Positions 24,949 through 33,908 are shown, counted from the stretch's first letter. The stretch is DNA of 64,000 bases from Syntrophaceae bacterium UBA6087 (GCA_002448235.1 DIXF01000009.1:172-64171), one strand, 5' to 3'. The notes: generated by a model not told the origin, from the sequence alone. Made by a program: numbers and translations.

Positions 24949-25919
24949 GAGGGCTTCCTTTCTATGGCGTCCGCAGGGCATTTATCGATGCACAGACCGC
25001 ATCCGATGCATTTCCCCTCGTTGACGACAAACGGCTCTTTGAGTTTGCCGGTGACAGCCTCGGCCGGACATACCTGCTCGCAGATTCCGCACCCTTTGCA
25101 TTTATCGGGTACGATCCGGACCTTGTCCGGCTTCCGCCGGGAATCGATGACGCCTGTAGGGCAAACGCTTACGCACAATCCGCACCGGCGGCACTTGTCC
25201 TGGTTTATCTCCGCTGCTTTGTCTTTTGATACGGTGATCGCTTCAAAGGGACAGACATCCGCACAGATTCCGCATTTGATGCATCCGACGCCGCAGGATT
25301 TCTTCATATCCTTTGCCGCGTCTTTGGAAATGCACCCTACATGATAATTACCGGATTTCGGAACAAGCGTAATAATCATCCGGGGGCATGCATCGACGCA
25401 TTTTCCGCATCCTGTGCATTTATCGGCGTTGACATGGGGAAGGCCGTCCTCGCCCATGCTTATTGCATCGAAGGGGCATACCGTCACGCAACTGCCGAGG
25501 CCGAGGCACCCGTACTGGCACCCCTTGGACCCGCCCGCGATAAGCTGGGCCGTACGGCAATCCCTGGGTCCGACATAGGTATACCGGGTCGAGGCCTCTT
25601 CAATTCCGCCTTTGCACCGCACGCAGGCAATGACCTGGGAGACGCCGCCGAGCTCTCTGCCGAGGACCTCGATAATCGATTGCAGGGCTGCGGCATTGAC
25701 CGCCGGGCAGGCCATCGGCGCATCCGCGTTCGAGGTGAGCTCATGGGCGAACGCTGCGCAGCCGGCATATCCGCATGCACCGCAGTTCGCACCGGGAAGC
25801 CTGTCCATGACTTCCTTTTCCCGCGGGTCCATCTTGACCGCAAAGGTTACCAGTGATATTCCGAGGATCAGGGCGCATATTGCCCCTATTCCACCTATTA
25901 CCAACGCTGCTGTAATCAT
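24945..25919 (-). CDS. rnfB: Rnf complex subunit B with six ferredoxin motifs
   Basis: Ferredoxin-accepting subunit. N-terminal membrane helix, then the Fe-S domain DRLPGANCGACGYAGCAAFA, then six CxxCxxCxxxCP-type motifs: CLGLGSCVTVCPF, CTGCGKCVDACPR, CIKCGICADVCPF, CRRCGLCVSVCPT, CKGCGICEQVCPA and CIGCGLCIDKCPA. Gammaproteobacterial RnfB has only two of these, so this 324-residue form is the long type seen in anaerobes. Stop overlaps the rnfC start; it begins 2 nt after rnfA. Confidence 0.96.
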   Translation of the reverse strand: MITAALVIGGIGAICALILGISLVTFAVKMDPREKEVMDRLPGANCGACGYAGCAAFAHELTSNADAPMACPAVNAAALQSIIEVLGRELGGVSQVIACVRCKGGIEEASTRYTYVGPRDCRTAQLIAGGSKGCQYGCLGLGSCVTVCPFDAISMGEDGLPHVNADKCTGCGKCVDACPRMIITLVPKSGNYHVGCISKDAAKDMKKSCGVGCIKCGICADVCPFEAITVSKDKAAEINQDKCRRCGLCVSVCPTGVIDSRRKPDKVRIVPDKCKGCGICEQVCPAEAVTGKLKEPFVVNEGKCIGCGLCIDKCPADAIERKPS

Positions 25920-25921
25920 AA

Positions 25922-26497
25922 TTATTTCACCAGACCAGAAAATCCCATGAATGCCAGAGAAAGGATGCCCGCGGTTATAAGTGCAATGGGCGTCCCATGG
26001 AAAGCCGTGGGTATGTTGTTGAGATCCATCTCTTCGCGCATGCCGGCAAAGATAATCAAAGCGAGTCCGAACCCGGCGGCAGAACCTACTCCGAAAATAA
26101 CCGCCTGCAGCAGATTGTACTGAAGATTTATATTCAGGATGGCAACGCCGAGAACTGCGCAGTTTGTCGTGATCAAGGGCAGATAGATGCCGAGCGCCTG
26201 GTAGAGCGGCATGCTCACCTTCTGCACGACCATTTCAACGAGCTGGACCAGCGAAGCGATGACAAGGATGAATACGATAGTCTGGAGGTACTGCAGCCCG
26301 TAGGGCACCAGCAGAGTATGACTGATCAGCCAGGTGACAAGGGATGCCAACGCAATGACGAACACTACCGCCATGCTCATGCCGATCGCCGTATCCGTGC
26401 TTTTCGATACCCCGATAAACGGACAGATTCCTAAAAAGCGGGAGAGCACGAAGTTGTTCACAAGCGCTGCGCTTATAATAAGTAGTATGTAGTCCAT
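25922..26497 (-). CDS. rnfA: Rnf complex subunit A
   Basis: 191-residue six-helix membrane protein with NNFVLSRFLGICPFIGVSKS and LPLITTNCAVLGVAILNINL, each supplying a cysteine of the intramembrane cluster shared with RnfE. First gene of the rnfABCDGE-nfnAB-DRTGG operon, the gene order used by many Proteobacteria rather than the rnfCDGEAB order of clostridia. Confidence 0.97.
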   Translation of the reverse strand: MDYILLIISAALVNNFVLSRFLGICPFIGVSKSTDTAIGMSMAVVFVIALASLVTWLISHTLLVPYGLQYLQTIVFILVIASLVQLVEMVVQKVSMPLYQALGIYLPLITTNCAVLGVAILNINLQYNLLQAVIFGVGSAAGFGLALIIFAGMREEMDLNNIPTAFHGTPIALITAGILSLAFMGFSGLVK

Positions 26498-26532
26498 GAA
26501 CTGCGGCCTCCGTAAGACTATTAAGCTGATGT

Positions 26533-26561
26533 ACTTAATCAGAATTTTATAATCATGTCAA
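26533..26561 (-). promoter_or_regulatory. Promoter of the rnf-nfn operon
   Basis: Minus strand perfect TTGACA (26561-26556), 17 nt spacer, TTAAGT (26538-26533). An alternative -10 (TATAAA) lies inside the spacer. AT-rich sequence upstream. Start site expected about 30 nt before the rnfA ATG. Confidence 0.5.
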
Positions 26562-26674
26562 TAATAGGGACCAGGGGCAACCTGAGTATAACCTCTTAAT
26601 ATTATATTTGAAACTAGGGGATAGGGACTTATCAGCCCCGGTCAGCTAAGCCGGCATGCCGGCGTATCGGAATA

Positions 26675-26709
26675 AAAAGGGTGGCGGCCATCAGGACCGC
26701 CACCCTTTT
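26675..26709 (-). terminator. Intrinsic terminator after the Cache-domain gene
   Basis: Perfect 13-bp stem (AAAAGGGTGGCGG at 26675-26687 and CCGCCACCCTTTT at 26697-26709) with a 9-nt loop; the minus-strand side continues TTTTTATT. Placed 35 nt past the stop of the gene at 26744-28048. Confidence 0.88.
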
Positions 26710-26743
26710 GGAGTTGCAGCGTTTTACATGTTGACTGTCTTCG

Positions 26744-28048
26744 CTAGTCTTCGTCGTCCTTGCGAGGCCTTGACTCCTCAGCACGCCGTGCGCTCTGGAT
26801 GGATCTGTAGAGTCCTCTTGCAAGTATCAGTGCTATGGCGAAGAGGAGGATGAGCGATACGAATACCACAACGATACTGGATTTCTGCCATCTCTGGACC
26901 TTGTCCTGGATCTCTTTGACCTTTTCCTGGCTCAAGTGATGGTACTTGTCGATGTCCACAATCATGCCTACCCACCCGAATCCCTGCGGCTTTGTAAAAC
27001 CGTTGCCGAAGAAGGGAATAGGTGCATATGCCGTGAAGATCCGTTTCTCATCGATTGTATACGTTAACGATCCGGCCTTGCCTTCAGCTGCGAGCGAATG
27101 AATCTTGGGAAGGTTCTCGTCGAGGAATCCCATCTTTAATACATTCATGCCGCCTTCGCCGGCCTGGGAAAGCTCTTTGTAATTCTGCTCATCCATAACA
27201 GGAACCGGATTCATATTCTGGTCCTGCCCCGGGATAAGGTAATCGCTGGGATGAGCAATTATGTTTCCGTTCCGATCAACCATGAACGAATAATCCATAT
27301 TTTCCGGATTCACCTGGGCATACACCATCCCGGGCTCCGTAGGTATGATATGATCTGTAAATTCGCTTAAATGTACCACGTTCAAAGCAAGCTCGACAAC
27401 TCCTGCAAACCCCTGAGAATCGAACACCGGGGCAGCCATACGGATAATGCCGTCAAATCTCTTACCGCCTTCGAATTCGGCCTTGTTCACGTGGCGACCG
27501 ACCACCGGACCCATGTAGAATTCACCGGGGACCATGGCCTTGGCCATCTGAAAGTAGTCTTCAGTTCCATACTCTCCGTTTGCCGGAGCGGACATGTCCC
27601 GTAAATTCTCTTTCGGGACTACGCCTTCGGCGGTAACTTTAAGAACTTCCATTCCTGCTTTGTTCAGGAAGGCGATCTCGCGGTATACGGGGACGGGTAT
27701 TTTCACGATCCCAACATTGGACGCGTTGACGACTCCCCTGGTATTGGATCTGAGAAAAGTGGTATATGCGTTCTCTTCCCGAGGAAGTATCGAAGCTATC
27801 CGGATGTCCTTCTCCGTGTCGGTGAGGAACTGAGCGACTGCATCTGCAATATTCTGAGCACGCCCTCCTATCGACAGTTTCTGACTATCGTCGAGAATGC
27901 GCAAGTTTGCCTGTGTCGCCTCCTCGCCCACCTTTACCACCCCTTTGCTGATGATGACTCCGGTGATAGTAAGGGGAAGCACGATGAGGATGAAAAAGCT
28001 TACGGCAATACTGGCAAAACTAAAATTAGTTTTTGCTTCCTGGTCCAT
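26744..28048 (-). CDS. Membrane-bound double-Cache (PDC) sensor without output domain
   Basis: 434 residues: transmembrane helix near 12-32, a large extracytoplasmic region (about 35-375) of dCache/PDC type (PVYREIAFLNKAGMEVLKVT, YFQMAKAMVPGEFYMGPVVG, IRMAAPVFDSQGFAGVVELA, YSFMVDRNGNIIAHPSDYLI), a second helix near 388-408 (SSIVVVFVSLILLFAIALIL), then only ~25 charged residues. No HAMP, kinase, cyclase or methyl-accepting domain follows, and no second gene is close on the same strand. It may work with an unlinked effector through its membrane helices. Terminated by a strong hairpin. Confidence 0.8.
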   Translation of the reverse strand: MDQEAKTNFSFASIAVSFFILIVLPLTITGVIISKGVVKVGEEATQANLRILDDSQKLSIGGRAQNIADAVAQFLTDTEKDIRIASILPREENAYTTFLRSNTRGVVNASNVGIVKIPVPVYREIAFLNKAGMEVLKVTAEGVVPKENLRDMSAPANGEYGTEDYFQMAKAMVPGEFYMGPVVGRHVNKAEFEGGKRFDGIIRMAAPVFDSQGFAGVVELALNVVHLSEFTDHIIPTEPGMVYAQVNPENMDYSFMVDRNGNIIAHPSDYLIPGQDQNMNPVPVMDEQNYKELSQAGEGGMNVLKMGFLDENLPKIHSLAAEGKAGSLTYTIDEKRIFTAYAPIPFFGNGFTKPQGFGWVGMIVDIDKYHHLSQEKVKEIQDKVQRWQKSSIVVVFVSLILLFAIALILARGLYRSIQSARRAEESRPRKDDED

Positions 28049-28177
28049 ATCAATCTCCTGAACGTCTTATGCAACCGCTTTTGTATCGATAACCCACCAT
28101 GGTTCTTCTTATCACCTAAGAAAAACTATTCATCTGCAATCCCAAAGCTTTTTTGACGTCCGACACCCCCACGTGTT

Positions 28178-28199
28178 CCGTTCCGCTTGCACGGAACGG
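28178..28199 (-). terminator. Hairpin between atpE and the Cache-domain gene
   Basis: 8-bp inverted repeat (CCGTTCCG at 28178-28185, CGGAACGG at 28192-28199, 6-nt loop) 48 nt beyond the atpE stop. The T-run (28200-28203) is on the plus-strand side, so for the minus-strand gene this may be only a 3' stabilising hairpin. Confidence 0.4.
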
Positions 28200-28246
28200 T
28201 TTTCTAACGTTTGTCGGCTCCTTTGAGATCATCGATACCGCTTTTC

Positions 28247-28609
28247 TTAACCCATTATAATTGCTTTGAAGGGGTTTGCGTAGAGGATGATAAGGGTTAC
28301 AACGAGGGCATAGATTGCAATGGACTCTGTCATAGCAAGACCAACCATCATGGTAAGCATAATTTTGCCCTGAGCTTCAGGATTACGGCCGACTGCCTCA
28401 CTTGCACCTGCAGTTGCCTGACCCATTCCGAGGCCTGGTCCTACGGTTCCGAGACCCATGCAAAGGCCTGCTGCGATAACTGATACTGCGACGAAGATTA
28501 CCTTAGCCCAATCGGTATACCCTGCTGCTGCACCATCGGCAGCAAAAGCAACGCTGGATACTGCGAACACCATAAAGGCAACAGAAACAAAGGTCATTAA
28601 TCTGCTCAT
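28247..28609 (-). CDS. atpE: ATP synthase F0 subunit c with predicted signal peptide
   Basis: Forms the rotary ring of F-type ATP synthase. 120 residues; the first ~23 (ending SSVAFA|AD) look like a cleavable signal peptide. Helix 1 carries the glycine-rich GLGTVGPGLGMG (about 52-63), the loop has GRNPEA, and helix 2 has the ion-carrying carboxylate Glu95 in LAMTESIAIYALVV. Ser96 and Tyr100 match Na+-type c subunits, but the Gln of the Na+ site (position 62 here) is Met, so ion choice is unclear. No atpB or F1 gene adjoins it, so it is a detached atp gene here. Confidence 0.93.
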   Translation of the reverse strand: MSRLMTFVSVAFMVFAVSSVAFAADGAAAGYTDWAKVIFVAVSVIAAGLCMGLGTVGPGLGMGQATAGASEAVGRNPEAQGKIMLTMMVGLAMTESIAIYALVVTLIILYANPFKAIIMG

Positions 28610-28759
28610 CCCACACTCCTTAGAGTTTTTTATTATGAATTCAGAGAATTATTCTGAATCACGGTTCATTAAATACACTATTGGAATTTGCTATGCAAGC
28701 AAAAATTTGCGGTGAATGAGCCCTCGTTTCTGGCTGTTTACGAATGCAATCTCAATCTG

Positions 28760-30307
28760 TTACCGGCCGAGGTAAGCCCTTATCACATCTTGGTTTATCC
28801 AGGCTTCGGCCTTGAGGGAATCCTCGCTTATCAGGCCTTTTTTTACCGACCGCGCAAGGCTCTCTTCGATAGGGAAATACTCGCCGCGCAACGATGGCGC
28901 CTGGCCTTTGATGTAGTACACCTTGTCGTCTCTGATATACTTCTGGATTCTCGGCGTAGCGATGAGATGCTCCCAAGCCAGGATCCTCTTTTTCGAACTC
29001 TTGGACCATACGAGCCTTTGCGCAAAAGCTGCAAGAAGCGAGCGGGAGAAGAGAGTCTTCATGTAATCGTCCGAGAACATCGTTATAATCTGCTCTATGG
29101 CGCTGAACACATCGATTGCAGAAAGCCCCACAATCACAAGGATCCCCTTCTGGGCCGCAAGGACGGCGGCTTCTATCATAAACTTCTCTTTGATGCTGGA
29201 TATCACGAGCACATCCGGGTCGTGATTGGTGATGCGATTGAACACTTCCTCGAGTTTCTGGTCGGTGTCCCTCCCCATCTCGCGCTGGTTTACATTCGAC
29301 AGCTTGTGGTGGTGGATGTACTCGATGGGATCTTCAAAGGTGATGATGTTTAAGCTTTTTGTGGAATTGATATGGTCGATCAGCGCGGCGATGGTCGTAT
29401 CCTTTCCTTGCCCCCGCGCAGAGCTCACCATAATGAGGCCTTTCCGGTCCACCAGTGAGGTGAGGGATTCCGGCAGACCCAGTGTCACGGCAGACGGGAT
29501 GTCTTCCACAAGTTTTTTTATCGCAACCGCGATCTCGCCGCCTTTTTGATAATATATGTTCACGCGGTATCTGCCTATGCCCGGCTTCAAGTAGGTGAAC
29601 TCAACCTGCTTCTTGTCTTCGAGTTCCTGCATGTGCTCCTCGGGGAGCACCTCTTTGACGAACTCATACATCATGCTGGGAGTTAAGATAGGCAGATTGC
29701 TGCGGTTGAACACGCCGCCGGACCTGACGGCAGGGGCGGTTCCCAAAGAGAGGTGAAGGTCCGTGCTTCCGGGGTCGTCCAGAAGCCTTATCATACTGGA
29801 CGGTTTCATCTCGTTGACCGTGATGGTTGGAATGCTCCTCCTGACCGTCGAGAGGGAAAGCTGCTTCGTCCCGTAACCGAACCGGTCCAAATGATCGAGG
29901 ATATCCTCAATCTGGAACTGAGTAGCCAGCACCGGCACGATGTCTCTATTGATGATGAACTTGACGTTCTCGACCGCCATATAATTAAGGGGATCGACAA
30001 AGGCCACCGTAGCGACCTTGTCCTTCACCTCGATCGGCATAGCTTTCATCGCCCTCATCCTATCCGGGGGCATTATCGTCTGGGCTTCTTTTTTTATTAC
30101 GGTCTGCCTCATATCGAGCGTCGGAACGCTTGTCAGATTTTTCAGAATATCCAGGACCTGGTCTTCTCCGAGATAGGCCAACCGGATGAGAGTTTCTCCA
30201 AGCTTCAGCCCGTCACGCTTCGCGGTTTCCAATGCATGTCTGAGTCTGTATTCATCGATGAGACCGAGCTCTACCAGAATTTCTCCCATCAGCCTTTTGT
30301 CAACCAT
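28760..30307 (-). CDS. PilT/GspE-family protein with degenerate ATPase motifs
   Basis: 515 residues: N-terminal MshEN/T2SSE_N-like domain (about 1-140; GEILVELGLIDEYRLRHALE), then a PilT/PilB-type secretion ATPase fold (about 165-510). The fold is clear (FEDPIEYIHHHKLSNVNQRE), yet key residues are altered: the P-loop reads SARGQGKDT (Ser/Thr after Lys is Asp), Walker B reads DPDVLVISSIKE instead of DPD-x4-GE-[IM]RD, and the His box GHLV..LH is GILVIVGLS. I infer loss or strong change of ATP hydrolysis; it may be a regulatory or structural paralogue. Start at ATG 30307 with GGGGGAG upstream rather than the longer frame. No other pilus gene is nearby. Confidence 0.82.
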   Translation of the reverse strand: MVDKRLMGEILVELGLIDEYRLRHALETAKRDGLKLGETLIRLAYLGEDQVLDILKNLTSVPTLDMRQTVIKKEAQTIMPPDRMRAMKAMPIEVKDKVATVAFVDPLNYMAVENVKFIINRDIVPVLATQFQIEDILDHLDRFGYGTKQLSLSTVRRSIPTITVNEMKPSSMIRLLDDPGSTDLHLSLGTAPAVRSGGVFNRSNLPILTPSMMYEFVKEVLPEEHMQELEDKKQVEFTYLKPGIGRYRVNIYYQKGGEIAVAIKKLVEDIPSAVTLGLPESLTSLVDRKGLIMVSSARGQGKDTTIAALIDHINSTKSLNIITFEDPIEYIHHHKLSNVNQREMGRDTDQKLEEVFNRITNHDPDVLVISSIKEKFMIEAAVLAAQKGILVIVGLSAIDVFSAIEQIITMFSDDYMKTLFSRSLLAAFAQRLVWSKSSKKRILAWEHLIATPRIQKYIRDDKVYYIKGQAPSLRGEYFPIEESLARSVKKGLISEDSLKAEAWINQDVIRAYLGR

Positions 30308-30521
30308 GCACTCCCCCTGTTCGATTATAATACTTTGATATCCGTTATCGGCTGCCGGGCTATGATATCTTGAATAATTATGACTCATTCTCTTCCTCAA
30401 ACGCGCGTTTATAATCCTTTCGGCATTCGAGAGAGAACGACATCCCTGCTCCCTGTTCCCGAAAATCCTTTACCGGCGGCATTGTCTTCAGTCTGCCAAT
30501 GGGAAATTCCATGAGGAGGTC

Positions 30522-30550
30522 TTGACTTAAGCGCTGTTCATCAATTAGAG
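30522..30550 (+). promoter_or_regulatory. Promoter of the acn-gltX operon
   Basis: TTGACT (30522-30527), 17 nt spacer, TTAGAG (30545-30550); -35 good, -10 moderate. Leader of about 25 nt then GGGAG-rich sequence before the start codon at 30583. Confidence 0.45.
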
Positions 30551-30582
30551 AGAGGGAGCATCTTTACACTCGGGAGCGTAAA

Positions 30583-32508
30583 ATGGCAAAGACACTCGTA
30601 CAGAAGATAATCGAAGCGCACCTGGTCGAACAGAACGACCGGGAGTACGCACTGAAGATAGACCAGACCCTTACCCAGGACGCGACCGGGACCATGGCAT
30701 ACCTGGAATTCGAGGCCATCGGCATAGACCGCGTGAAGACGGAGCTTTCCGTGAGCTATGTCGATCACAACACGCTGCAGGCCGGATTCGAGAATGCCGA
30801 CGACCACAGGTTTCTCCAGGACGTGGCCCGCAGGTACGGCATTTACTTTTCGCGGCCGGGCAACGGCATCTGCCACCAGGTGCACCTGGAAAGGTTCGGC
30901 GTACCCGGCAAGACCCTGCTCGGATCGGACAGCCATACCCCTACTGCGGGCGGCCTCGGGATGCTGGCCATCGGCGCGGGCGGCCTCGACGTCGCTTCAG
31001 CCATGGCAGGCATGCCCTTTTCCATCCCCAGACCAAGGGTTGTAGGGGTCGTCCTTTCCTCCCGGCTCCGGGAGTGGGTGAGCGCCAAGGATATTATCCT
31101 CGAAGTCTTAAGGAGGGTAACGGTCAAGGGCGGGGTTGGAAGGATATTCGAGTATACGGGCGATGGAGTGAAGAGCTTGAGCGTGCCCGAGCGGGCTACG
31201 ATCACCAACATGGGAGCCGAGCTCGGCGCAACGACATCAATCTTCCCGAGCGACGGGATCACGAAGAGTTTTCTGGCGGCCCAGGGAAGGAAAGGCGACT
31301 GGAAGCGAGTCTTCGCGGACAAAAATGCCGTCTACGACGAGATTATCGAGATCGATCTTTCGACGGTCGAGCCTCTGGCTGCCTGCCCGCACAGTCCGGA
31401 CAGCGTGGTCCCGGTGCGCGAACTGGCAGGCAGGAAGGTCGACCAGGTGCTCATCGGCTCCTGCACCAACTCCTCGCTCAAGGATCTCATGACGGTAGCC
31501 GCAGTGCTCAAAGGGAAAAAGATTCATCCGGACGTAAGCTTCGGCATCGCTCCGGGGTCCCGCCAGGTGCTCTCCATGCTCGCCGATAACGGAGCGCTGA
31601 CCGACATCATCGCATCCGGCGCCCGGATACTGGAGAGCGCGTGCGGCCCCTGCATCGGTATGGGGCAGGCGCCCAGGACCGATGCAGTCTCCGTTCGCAC
31701 CTTCAACCGGAACTTCTTCGGCAGGTCCGGCACCGAGAGCGCGGGCGTTTACCTCACCTCGCCGGAAGTCGCCGTTGCGTGTGCGCTGAAAGGCGGATTT
31801 GTAAGCCCGGAAGAGCTGGGCCCCTACCCTCAGGTAAAGCTACCGAAAAAGTTTTCTCTCGACGACTCCATGATCATCCCTCCCGATTCCGACGGAGCGG
31901 ACACGGCGATCGTCAGGGGCCCGAACATCAAACCCCTTCCCAAGCGGGGAGCAATGGAAGATACCCTTGAGCTCGATGTCCTGCTCAAGCTTCAGGACAA
32001 CATCACCACGGACGACATCATGCCCGCGGGGGCCAAGATCCTTCCCTTGCGGTCGAACATCGAGGCCATTTCCCGCTATGTGTTCTTCGGGCTGGATCCC
32101 GATTTCTCAGCTCATGCCAAAAAGGCAGGAGACGGGTGTATACTTGCGCGGGAGAATTACGGCCAGGGTTCATCGAGAGAGCACGCCGCGCTGGCGCCCA
32201 TGTACCTGGGCATCAAGGCCGTGCTCGCAAAGTCCTTTGCACGGATCCACCGGTCGAATCTCATCAACTTCGGGATACTGCCCATTATTATCAGTGATGA
32301 GGCCTATACATTCCTGGAAAAGGGAGCACGGATAAAAATCTCCGGCATCCATAAATCACTGGAAGGAAAAGCACCGATCGAGGTGCAGGAGAAAGGGACC
32401 GGGGTCAAGCTCGATTGCCGGCTCCAGGTTTCGGACAGGGAGCAGGAGATCCTGATGGAAGGCGGCCTGCTCAATTACATCAAATCCACGGTACAGAGGA
32501 AGACATGA
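30583..32508 (+). CDS. Aconitate hydratase (short bacterial type)
   Basis: Interconverts citrate and isocitrate through a [4Fe-4S] cluster. 641 residues: the large N-terminal aconitase domain with LLGSDSHTPTAGGLGMLAIG, cluster cysteine in GSCTNSSLKDL and the pair CGPCIGMGQAP, and the C-terminal swivel domain with ARENYGQGSSREHAALAPMY. It is shorter than AcnA/AcnB (about 850-900) and matches the family of compact 'putative aconitase' proteins found in anaerobes and Aquifex-like bacteria. Homoaconitase-like activity cannot be excluded but the active-site set is aconitase-like. Its stop overlaps the gltX start by 4 nt. Confidence 0.92.
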   Translation: MAKTLVQKIIEAHLVEQNDREYALKIDQTLTQDATGTMAYLEFEAIGIDRVKTELSVSYVDHNTLQAGFENADDHRFLQDVARRYGIYFSRPGNGICHQVHLERFGVPGKTLLGSDSHTPTAGGLGMLAIGAGGLDVASAMAGMPFSIPRPRVVGVVLSSRLREWVSAKDIILEVLRRVTVKGGVGRIFEYTGDGVKSLSVPERATITNMGAELGATTSIFPSDGITKSFLAAQGRKGDWKRVFADKNAVYDEIIEIDLSTVEPLAACPHSPDSVVPVRELAGRKVDQVLIGSCTNSSLKDLMTVAAVLKGKKIHPDVSFGIAPGSRQVLSMLADNGALTDIIASGARILESACGPCIGMGQAPRTDAVSVRTFNRNFFGRSGTESAGVYLTSPEVAVACALKGGFVSPEELGPYPQVKLPKKFSLDDSMIIPPDSDGADTAIVRGPNIKPLPKRGAMEDTLELDVLLKLQDNITTDDIMPAGAKILPLRSNIEAISRYVFFGLDPDFSAHAKKAGDGCILARENYGQGSSREHAALAPMYLGIKAVLAKSFARIHRSNLINFGILPIIISDEAYTFLEKGARIKISGIHKSLEGKAPIEVQEKGTGVKLDCRLQVSDREQEILMEGGLLNYIKSTVQRKT

Positions 32509-33908
32509 CAAAAAACGTAAGAACGCGGTTCGCCCCTTCACCCACCGGGTACCTCCATATCGGCGGGGCCCGTACGGCCCTCTTCGCCTGGCTCTATGCC
32601 AGGCACACGGGCGGCACTTTTATCCTGAGAGTCGAGGATACCGATGCCCAGCGCTCAACGGACGCATCGAGCCGCCAGATTCTCGATGCCATGGAGTGGC
32701 TCGGCCTCGACTGGGACGAAGGGCCTTTCTATCAGTCGCAGCGGCTGGACCTCTACAAGTCCTATGTGGACAAGCTTCTTGAAGAAGGCAAGGCATACTG
32801 GTGCGAGTGCAGTCCCGAGGAGCTTGAGGAGCGGAGAAAAATCGCGCTCGAAAAAGGCGGAAAGCCGAAATACGACGGCGCCTGCAGGACCAAGGGCCTC
32901 GGCCCCGGCCCGGGAAGGGTGGTGCGCTTCAACCTTCCCCAGTCGGGTATCACCTCGTTCGACGACATGATCAAAGGCAAGATAACGGTGGATAATTCCG
33001 AGCTCGACGATCTCGTCCTCATCCGCTCGGACGGCATGCCCACGTACAACCTGACCGTGGTCATCGACGACGCCCTCATGAACGTCACCCATGTCATCAG
33101 GGGAGACGACCACGTGAACAATACCCCGAGGCAGGTCCTGCTCTATACCGCGCTCGGGTTCGACCTCCCGGTCTTCGCCCATGTGCCCATGATCCTGGGA
33201 GCGGACAAGACACGCCTTTCCAAGCGCCACGGCGCCACCTCGGTCACGGCGTACAAGGACATGGGATACCTCCCCGAGGCACTGGTCAATTACCTGGTCA
33301 GGCTTTCCTGGTCGCACGGAGATCAGGAGATCTTCAGCAGGGAGGAGCTCATATCGTTTTTCGATATCCAGGATGTGGGCAGGAGCGCCGCGGTCTTCAA
33401 TCCGGAAAAGCTCATATGGCTCAATCACCACTATATCAAAACCGGGGATCCTCACCGGATCGCAGGGCTTCTCCCGGATTTCATCAAAGCCAGAGGCTAT
33501 TCGGTGCCCGATCGGACCTACCTGGACAGGATCGTCCAGGACGTCAGGGAGCGGACAAAAACCTTAGAAGAGATCGTCGATTTCGGCGACTTCTATTTCA
33601 GCGAGAAAGAACCTCCGGAGGGTCTCAAGGCGGACTTCTTCAAGCCGGAGCTGGCAGGAGTTTTCCGGTCGCTCGTTGCGCGTTTTGAAAAGATCGACCT
33701 GTCGGTAAAAGAGCAGGCAGAGGAGTCGGTCAAGGGTCTGCTTGAAGAAACGGGAATGAAATTCAAGGTCCTTGCCCAGCCCATGAGGATTGCCCTGACC
33801 GGCAAGACCGTGTCCCCCGGCATTTTCGAGATCATCGCGACTCTGGGCAATGAACGGGTCATCCCTCGGCTGAAAAAAGCCCTTGCGTACATGGAGGGGC
33901 AAGAGTGA
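32505..33908 (+). CDS. gltX: Glutamyl-tRNA synthetase
   Basis: 467 residues, class I synthetase. FAPSPTGYLHIGGARTALFA (HIGH motif), zinc-like cysteine region YWCECSPEE with KYDGACR, KMSKS variant TRLSKRHGATSV, and an anticodon-binding helical C-terminus. The ATG at 32505 overlaps the aconitase stop (ATGA), so translation is probably coupled. The discriminating or nondiscriminating nature cannot be read from this alone. Confidence 0.97.
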   Translation: MTKNVRTRFAPSPTGYLHIGGARTALFAWLYARHTGGTFILRVEDTDAQRSTDASSRQILDAMEWLGLDWDEGPFYQSQRLDLYKSYVDKLLEEGKAYWCECSPEELEERRKIALEKGGKPKYDGACRTKGLGPGPGRVVRFNLPQSGITSFDDMIKGKITVDNSELDDLVLIRSDGMPTYNLTVVIDDALMNVTHVIRGDDHVNNTPRQVLLYTALGFDLPVFAHVPMILGADKTRLSKRHGATSVTAYKDMGYLPEALVNYLVRLSWSHGDQEIFSREELISFFDIQDVGRSAAVFNPEKLIWLNHHYIKTGDPHRIAGLLPDFIKARGYSVPDRTYLDRIVQDVRERTKTLEEIVDFGDFYFSEKEPPEGLKADFFKPELAGVFRSLVARFEKIDLSVKEQAEESVKGLLEETGMKFKVLAQPMRIALTGKTVSPGIFEIIATLGNERVIPRLKKALAYMEGQE

